Assembly: GCF_938046015.1 (NCBI RefSeq)
Contig: NZ_CALIXW010000012.1
Coordinates: 1-47,382, forward strand
Direction: 5' to 3'
DNA from: an uncultured Porphyromonas sp.
GTDB lineage: Bacteria; Bacteroidota; Bacteroidia; Bacteroidales; Porphyromonadaceae
DNA: 47,382 nucleotides
Shown here: one piece after another, positions 42,009-47,382 of the stretch
Numbering within the stretch: the stretch's first letter is position 1
Layout of the letters: each line of letters opens with the position of its first letter
Translations under genes and position numbers: made by a program
Notes under the pieces: model-generated
Told to the model about the DNA's origin: nothing
What the model saw: only the letters and a program-made list of their open reading frames with translations
Database searches by the model: none

Positions 42009-42200
42009 ATTGCTTGCTTGGTATGAGTAGTCTAGTTAGTCCGCACGTGCCTAGGCGTGCTGTGCCTTGTCTGTGCGGAGGGCTTGGATGAAGGGGCTGT
42101 CCTATCGCTCTAGGGCAAGCCTCGGAGCGGGCCTAGCGGGCTCGCGCTGATATCTCAGAAGAGGGGCAGCGGTGTGAGGGGCTAGGCGGGCTCGTATTTC

Positions 42201-42300
42201 TTATATAACTTCTTGGAGAATATTATATTACTTTCTGACGAATATTATATTACTTTTCGCTGAAAGTTATATTACTTTCTCCCCATTCTTATATTACTTT
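42201..42300. repeat. 22-nt phased AT-rich repeat array (TTATATTAC family)
   Basis: TTATATTAC or a close variant starts at 42201, 42223, 42245, 42267 and 42289, exactly 22 nt apart. Units match those at 24204 and 24270 (TTATATTACTTTTC plus a G/C tail), 18 kb away. The surrounding gap 42009-42435 has no gene. Confidence 0.9.
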
Positions 42301-42435
42301 GCTCCCTCCCCCTTAGCGCTTAGCTCGCTGCCCCTTATATCGGGGCTTCGTCCGAGGCGCGTCGGGGCAGAGCTCCGTAGCGCTTGGGGACGTCGTGCTG
42401 AGCGGGAGGCTCGGGTGCTGGGGGAAGGACGGGCG

Positions 42436-43152
42436 CTAGCGGACGAGGCAGGCGCGGTAGCGGCGGATCGTCTCCTCGAGGCCGAGGTAGAGCGCGTCGG
42501 AGATGAGGGCATGGCCTATGGAGACCTCGGCGAGCTGAGGCAGCTGCTCGGAGAAGTAGCGGAGGTTCTCCAGGCTGAGGTCATGCCCAGCGTTCAGCCC
42601 GAGGCCGAGGCTGGTGGCGTGCACCGCAGCGCGAGCGAAGGGCGCGACGGCGGCTGCCCTGTCCTCGGGGTAGAGGCGCGCATAGGGCTCGGTATAGAGC
42701 TCGACGCGCTGGGTCCCGAGGCGTGCAGCCTCATCGAGGTTCTCCAGATCCGTGCCGACGAAGATGGAGGAGCGTATGCCCCACTCGTGGAGGGCGGCGA
42801 GGATGTCGCTGAGGAAGTCACGATGGGCGGCGACATCCCAGCCTGCGTCGCTGGTCAGGGCGTCGGGCGCATCGGGCACGAGCGTCACTTGATGGGGGCG
42901 TACCTGCTCCACCAGACGCATGAACTCGGGGCTTGGGTTACCCTCGATGTTGAACTCCGTAGTCACGATCTCCCGCAGCTCGTAGACATCGCGGTAGCGT
43001 ATGTGACGCTCATCGGGGCGGGGATGTACGGTGATCCCCTGGGCACCGAAGCGCTCGCAGTCCCGCGCCACCTGCAGGAGGTCGGGGACATTGCCCCCGC
43101 GCGCGTTGCGCAGGGTCGCCACCTTGTTGATGTTCACACTTAGCTGTGTCAT
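42436..43152 (-). CDS. pdxJ: Pyridoxine 5'-phosphate synthase
   Basis: A 238-residue TIM-barrel enzyme that makes pyridoxine 5'-phosphate from 1-deoxyxylulose 5-phosphate and 3-amino-2-oxopropyl phosphate in the DXP-dependent vitamin B6 pathway. It opens with TQLSVNINKVATLRNARGGN, followed by GAQGITVHPRPDERHI, FNIEGNP, and LNAGHDLSLENL, all diagnostic. The length is standard. It is divergently transcribed from nadK, and its promoter is at 43211-43218. Confidence 0.96.
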   Translation of the reverse strand: MTQLSVNINKVATLRNARGGNVPDLLQVARDCERFGAQGITVHPRPDERHIRYRDVYELREIVTTEFNIEGNPSPEFMRLVEQVRPHQVTLVPDAPDALTSDAGWDVAAHRDFLSDILAALHEWGIRSSIFVGTDLENLDEAARLGTQRVELYTEPYARLYPEDRAAAVAPFARAAVHATSLGLGLNAGHDLSLENLRYFSEQLPQLAEVSIGHALISDALYLGLEETIRRYRACLVR

Positions 43153-43166
43153 ATGTCTAACTTATA

Positions 43167-43174
43167 TATATTTG
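43167..43174 (+). promoter_or_regulatory. Candidate -7 element for nadK
   Basis: TATATTTG matches TAnnTTTG, 94 nt before the nadK start. It lies inside the leader of the divergent pdxJ transcript, so the two promoters face each other across an overlap. Confidence 0.5.
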
Positions 43175-43210
43175 TAGTAGATAATAGGTCTCACCGAGAC
43201 CTAAGCGGGA

Positions 43211-43218
43211 CAAAGATA
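43211..43218 (-). promoter_or_regulatory. Promoter -7 element for pdxJ
   Basis: The minus strand reads TATCTTTG, matching TAnnTTTG, 58 nt before the pdxJ start at 43152. Confidence 0.6.
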
Positions 43219-43268
43219 CGGCTTTCTCTAGCTAGCGCCGTCTAGCCGAAGGGCCTCCCAGATGGACT

Positions 43269-44141
43269 ATGTACAAGATAGCACTCATCGCCTCGCAGCA
43301 CCTGGACGGACACGCTGCGCACCTTGCCGAGCTGCTGGCTGTCCTCGACAGACCAGACGTGCGGCTATACTTGGATACCGGCTTTGAGACGATGCTGCGT
43401 GAGCAGTTCGGTCTAGAGCCCCGACTGGCAGGGCACCTGCCTCCCTACCCTACCCCCCTAGATGTAGACTTCGTGCTGAGCCTCGGCGGCGATGGTACCT
43501 TCCTCAGGGCTGCCCGCCGTGTCTTCGCCCAGGAGATCCCCGTGCTGGGGCTCAATATGGGACGCCTTGGATTCCTAACCGATCGCGGGATCACCGAGGC
43601 GCTGCCGCTGATGGAGCGCCTCTTCACTGAGGACTACACGCTGGAGACGCGTATGCTGCTCTCGGTCGAGGTGGACGGTCAGTGCCAGGGCGACGTGCTC
43701 AATGAGGTCGCCCTGCTGAAGCGCGAGACGGGCTCGATGATCACCATCCATACCATGCTGGGCGATGACTTCCTCGCCGACTACGACTGCGACGGGCTGA
43801 TCATTGCTACGCCCTCGGGCTCTACGGCCTATTCCCTCGGGGCAGGTGGCCCCTTGATGATGCCGGGCTCGCGCTGTATGCTGCTGACGCCCATAGCCCC
43901 GCACTCGCTGACGATGCGCCCGCTCGTCGTACCCGAGGCTACGGATCTGGAGCTCAGTGTACGCGCGCGCAACAATAGCTATATGCTCGTGCTCGATGGG
44001 CAGGCACGTATCCTGCCCTGCGGCGCGAAGGTGCGTATACGCAAGTCCACACGCCAGCTGCAGGTCATGCATCTGAGTCCTCACTCTTTCGCCGATACCC
44101 TGAGGCGCAAGCTCCTCTGGGCTGCTCCCGTACGCGAGTAG
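43269..44141 (+). CDS. nadK: NAD kinase
   Basis: A 290-residue kinase making NADP from NAD with ATP or polyphosphate, and the cell's only route to NADP. The GGDG motif lies in LSLGGDGTFLRAARRV. It is followed by LGLNMGRLGFLTD, LNEVALLKRETGSM (NE box), IIATPSGSTAYSLGAGGPL and LVLDGQARI. The length is typical. A terminal beta-galactosidase gene follows after about 75 nt. Confidence 0.95.
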   Translation: MYKIALIASQHLDGHAAHLAELLAVLDRPDVRLYLDTGFETMLREQFGLEPRLAGHLPPYPTPLDVDFVLSLGGDGTFLRAARRVFAQEIPVLGLNMGRLGFLTDRGITEALPLMERLFTEDYTLETRMLLSVEVDGQCQGDVLNEVALLKRETGSMITIHTMLGDDFLADYDCDGLIIATPSGSTAYSLGAGGPLMMPGSRCMLLTPIAPHSLTMRPLVVPEATDLELSVRARNNSYMLVLDGQARILPCGAKVRIRKSTRQLQVMHLSPHSFADTLRRKLLWAAPVRE

Positions 44142-44216
44142 CGCCCCCTAGTGCCGCCTCCCCTACTACGCTACAAGATCCATATCTATACACTTCAATC
44201 ACCACACACTATCGAC

Positions 44217-47200
44217 ATGAAAGCCCTCCTCCCCCTCCTGGGGCTCTTGGCACTTAGCCTCACGGCCAGCGCCCAGCAGTCCTCCAAGGAGCCGTGGCAG
44301 AACCCTGAGGTCAATGCCATCAACCGCCTCCCGATGCACGCCGACTACTTCGCCTTCCGCGCGGGTGAGTCGACCAGGGACCTTCGACAGAGCACCCACT
44401 ACCTCTCACTCAACGGTATGTGGCGCTTCCACTGGGTGCGCAACGCTGACGAGCGCCCCACGGACTTCGGTACCCTGAGCCTCAACGACAAGTCCTGGGC
44501 ACAGATCCCCGTCCCTGGCAACTGGGAGCTCCACGGCTATGGCCATCCCCTCTATACCAATGTCCCCTACCCCTGGAGCAACCAGTTCAAGAATAATCCC
44601 CCCATCGTCCCCATCAAGGAGAACCACGTAGGGAGCTACCGTCGCAGCATCACCATCCCTGCCTCCTGGAGGGGCAAGAAGGTCATCGCCCACTTCGGAT
44701 CCGTGACCTCCAACATCAACCTCTGGGTCAATGGCCGCCCTGTGGGCTACAGTGAGGACAGCAAGCTGGAGACAGAGTTCGACCTCACCCCCTATATCAA
44801 GTACGGCGAGCCGAACCTCATCGCCTTCCAGTCGTACCGCTGGTGTGACGGTAGCTACCTCGAGGACCAGGACTTCTGGCGCCTCTCGGGCGTCGGCCGC
44901 GACTGCTACCTCTACGCTCGCGAGCCGCAGCACGTGTGTGACCTGCGCGTGGTAGCCGACGTCGACACGGTGAACTACACGAAGGGACTGCTGTCGGTCA
45001 AGCTCGACAAGACCTCCGCCAGCCTACCCGTACGCCTTACGCTGAGCGATGCCACGGGCAAGGTCGTAGCCTCGGCAGAGACGCGCGGCTCGGAGGTCCA
45101 GATGACCCTCGAGCACGCCCAGCTCTGGAGTGCCGAGTATCCCTACCTCTATACGCTGCGCGTCGAGGCAGGGGGCGAAGTGATCCCCCAGCGGGTGGGC
45201 TTCCGCAACGTACGTATCGCCCGAGGGCAGCTGCTGGTCAATGGCCAGCCCGTCCTCATCAAGGGGGCGAACCGCCACGAGATGGATCCCGACGGCGGCT
45301 ACCACGTCTCCCGCGAGCGTATGCTGCAGGACATCGTGGTGATGAAGCAAATGAACATCAACGCCGTACGTACCTGTCACTACCCTGACGCCGCCCTCTG
45401 GTATCAGCTCTGCGATGAGTACGGGCTCTACGTCGTGGCGGAGGCCAACCTCGAGAGCCACGGTATGGGCTACGGCAAGGAGTCCCTAGCGCACCGCAAG
45501 GACTTCCTCAAGGCGCACCTTGAGCGTAACGAGCGCAACGTCCAGCGCAATGTCAACCACCCCAGCGTCATCACCTGGTCGCTGGGCAATGAGTCGGGGC
45601 ACGGCGAGAACTTCTGGGCTGCCTACCGCCTGGTGAAGAAGCTCGACCCCACCCGCCCTGCGCAGTACGAGCGCTCGGGCAAGGAGGCGACCGATATCTA
45701 CTGCCCTATGTACCGCCGTCCCTGGGAGATCCAGAAGTACCTCGACAGCAAGCCCTCGATGCCCGTCATCCAGTGCGAGTACGCCCATGCTATGGGTAAT
45801 AGCGAGGGCGGCTTCGACGAGTACTGGGATATGATCCGTCGCGAGCCTCAGTATCAGGGGGGCTTCATCTGGGACTTCGTCGATCAGGGCCTGCGCTGGC
45901 GCGACAAGAAGGGCCGCTCCTTCTACGCCTATGGCGGCGACTTCAACCGCTACGACTATTCGGACAACAACTTCCTAGACAACGGGCTCGTCAGCCCCGA
46001 CCGTCGCCTCAATCCGCACGCCTACGAGGTGAGCTACGTGCACCAGAGCATACGCCCCTCGATGGTAGACGCAGCGAAGGGACGGATAAAGATCTACAAT
46101 GAGAACTTCTTCATCGACCTGAGCCGCTACACGATGCGCTGGGAGCTCTCTGTAGAGGGCCTTCCCGTCCAGTCGGGGACGATGCAGCTGCCCGCGATTG
46201 CCCCGCAGGCCACTGAGGAACTGACGATCCCCTACACGATGCCCGCTGTGGGCGCGACGGAGGACGTCACGCTACAGCTCTCCTTCACGCTCACCCACGC
46301 CGATGGGATCCTACTGGCGGGTACGGAGCTGGCGCACGAGCAGTTCGTCCTGCAGAAGGGGCAGCTGCCTGAGCTGAAGCTCAACGAGCAGCGCGCCCAG
46401 TCTGCCCCCGAGCTCCTCTCCAATGATGTGCAGTACTACATCATCAAGGGCGCGGACTGGCGCATCGAGATCGACAAGGCTACGGGCTTCGTCTCGCACT
46501 ACGAAGCAGGTGGCGTGCAGCTCCTCGATGAGGGGCATCAGCTGCGTCCCAACTTCTGGCGCGCCCCGACGGACAATGATATGGGCGCTGGTCTGCAGCG
46601 TCGCTACGCTGTCTGGCGCCACCCTGAGCTCAAGCTCAAGAGCCTCAAGGCCACGCAGCCCGAGCCTATGCTCGTCAAGCTCGAGGCCCGCTACGAGCTG
46701 CCCGCCGTCGGCGCTACGCTGAGCATCGACTATACCATAGATGCGACGGGACGCATCCTCTACCAGCAGGCGATGAAGGCTGGCAGCAAGGAGAAGGTCG
46801 CCAATCTCTTCCGCTTCGGTATCAAGATGGAGCTGCCTCAGGAGCTGGATCAGGTGGCCTTCTACGGCCGCGGCCCTGTGGAGAGCTATCCTGACCGTAA
46901 GCTCTCGCAGCCCTTCGGCTACTATCAGAGCTCGGTAGCGGATCAGTTCTACCCCTACATCCGTCCGCAGGAGACGGGTCTGCACAGTGACCTCAGCTAC
47001 TTCCGCGTCCTCGACAGAGGTGGCCGTGGGCTGGAGCTGCGCTCCGATCAGCTCTTCATGGCCTCGGCGCTGGATCGCAGCATGGAGAGCCTCGACGGCT
47101 ACCCACAGAAGGGTCAGGAGCACTCCGAGTTCATCGCCAAGGCACCCTTCACCCAGCTGCTGGCCGACAGTCACCACATGGGCCTGGGCTGCTACGACAG

Positions 47201-47300
47201 CTGGGGGGCACTGCCACAGCCCAAGTACCTGCTGCCCTATCAGGACTACAGCCTGACGCTGCTGCTGACGCCCGTGCTGCCGCTGCGTCCACAGCTCTAG
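44217..47300 (+). CDS. Secreted GH2 beta-galactosidase (LacZ-type)
   Basis: A 1027-residue glycoside hydrolase family 2 enzyme with a signal peptide (MKALLPLLGLLALSLTASA). Domains in order: sugar-binding jelly roll, immunoglobulin-like domain, TIM barrel, second Ig-like domain, and a C-terminal beta-galactosidase small-chain domain (about residues 745-1020). The acid/base is Glu459 in GNESGHG and the nucleophile Glu521 in CEYAHAMGNS, matching LacZ positions 461 and 537. The upstream 22 codons are rejected: they precede the signal peptide and look non-coding. It likely acts in the periplasm or at the surface on host or dietary galactosides; it is not next to a SusCD pair. Confidence 0.95.
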   Translation: MKALLPLLGLLALSLTASAQQSSKEPWQNPEVNAINRLPMHADYFAFRAGESTRDLRQSTHYLSLNGMWRFHWVRNADERPTDFGTLSLNDKSWAQIPVPGNWELHGYGHPLYTNVPYPWSNQFKNNPPIVPIKENHVGSYRRSITIPASWRGKKVIAHFGSVTSNINLWVNGRPVGYSEDSKLETEFDLTPYIKYGEPNLIAFQSYRWCDGSYLEDQDFWRLSGVGRDCYLYAREPQHVCDLRVVADVDTVNYTKGLLSVKLDKTSASLPVRLTLSDATGKVVASAETRGSEVQMTLEHAQLWSAEYPYLYTLRVEAGGEVIPQRVGFRNVRIARGQLLVNGQPVLIKGANRHEMDPDGGYHVSRERMLQDIVVMKQMNINAVRTCHYPDAALWYQLCDEYGLYVVAEANLESHGMGYGKESLAHRKDFLKAHLERNERNVQRNVNHPSVITWSLGNESGHGENFWAAYRLVKKLDPTRPAQYERSGKEATDIYCPMYRRPWEIQKYLDSKPSMPVIQCEYAHAMGNSEGGFDEYWDMIRREPQYQGGFIWDFVDQGLRWRDKKGRSFYAYGGDFNRYDYSDNNFLDNGLVSPDRRLNPHAYEVSYVHQSIRPSMVDAAKGRIKIYNENFFIDLSRYTMRWELSVEGLPVQSGTMQLPAIAPQATEELTIPYTMPAVGATEDVTLQLSFTLTHADGILLAGTELAHEQFVLQKGQLPELKLNEQRAQSAPELLSNDVQYYIIKGADWRIEIDKATGFVSHYEAGGVQLLDEGHQLRPNFWRAPTDNDMGAGLQRRYAVWRHPELKLKSLKATQPEPMLVKLEARYELPAVGATLSIDYTIDATGRILYQQAMKAGSKEKVANLFRFGIKMELPQELDQVAFYGRGPVESYPDRKLSQPFGYYQSSVADQFYPYIRPQETGLHSDLSYFRVLDRGGRGLELRSDQLFMASALDRSMESLDGYPQKGQEHSEFIAKAPFTQLLADSHHMGLGCYDSWGALPQPKYLLPYQDYSLTLLLTPVLPLRPQL

Positions 47301-47360
47301 CCTGGGGCTAAGTAGTCCCGAAGCGGGCTCACCCGCTAGAAACAAATAAAGCGCGCGCCC

Positions 47361-47382
47361 TGCCGACCTCATCGGGTCGGCA
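47361..47382 (+). terminator. Hairpin at the window end, probable terminator, truncated
   Basis: TGCCGACC (47361-47368) pairs with GGTCGGCA (47375-47382). The window ends at the right arm, so the T-run cannot be checked. The preceding GCGCGCGCCC suggests the stem extends beyond the edge. It lies 60 nt after the beta-galactosidase stop. Confidence 0.6.

Overview
The window looks like chromosomal DNA of a GC-rich member of the Bacteroidales, most likely a Porphyromonas-type bacterium. The evidence is a SusC/SusD outer-membrane pair, Bacteroidota-restricted families (DUF4248, DUF3127, DUF2723), lipoproteins and LpxB (Gram-negative envelope), and many genes preceded by the Bacteroidota -7 element TAnnTTTG instead of a sigma70-type -10. 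The genus assignment is inference. Start codons and coordinates were worked out by hand.

Layout. 1-764: gene-free, with palindromic elements and a 22-nt periodic array. 765-9087 (minus): purH followed by the cell-shape cluster mreB-mreC-mreD-mrdA(PBP2)-rodA, then an AlkD-like repair gene. 9088-11025: mostly non-coding, with a perfect 20-bp hairpin, a candidate small RNA and one lipoprotein gene. 11026-15726: a SusC/SusD pair. 16446-20408: a large DUF2723 membrane protein and a NodB-type deacetylase. 20504-20578 (minus): a candidate small RNA with its own promoter and terminator. 20703-23830: miaB, a dihydroorotate dehydrogenase-like enzyme and an OmpA-type lipoprotein. 23931-25507: a 1.6-kb gene-free block of repeats. 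25546-27566: a two-gene ATPase plus HNH nuclease operon resembling the Septu (PtuAB) anti-phage system. 27649-38374: housekeeping genes (PhnA-like protein, glyS, FKBP lipoprotein, surE, lpxB, HAD phosphatase, ridA, trpS, DUF3127 protein, rlmH, phosphoethanolamine transferase). 38486-43152 (minus): DUF4248 gene, rpmH, prolyl-tRNA deacylase, mutY, pfkA, pdxJ. 43269-47300 (plus): nadK and a secreted GH2 beta-galactosidase.

How the genes fit together. The mre/mrd cluster builds the elongation machinery for peptidoglycan. lpxB, the phosphoethanolamine transferase, the OmpA lipoprotein, SusCD and the DUF2723 protein all concern the envelope. The PtuAB-like pair is the one clear accessory or defence module, and it sits directly behind the largest repeat block.

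The most unusual feature is not a gene. The gene-free gaps carry degenerate repeats phased at 22 bp (two helical turns). Different arrays use different sequence families (GATATC-centred, TTATATTAC-centred, GAGCGAAGTG, GCTGTC) but keep the same 22-nt step; in one array two families merge with little or no loss of phase. A second layer is a palindromic element of about 290 bp with interchangeable arm modules, present three times and once duplicated in tandem.
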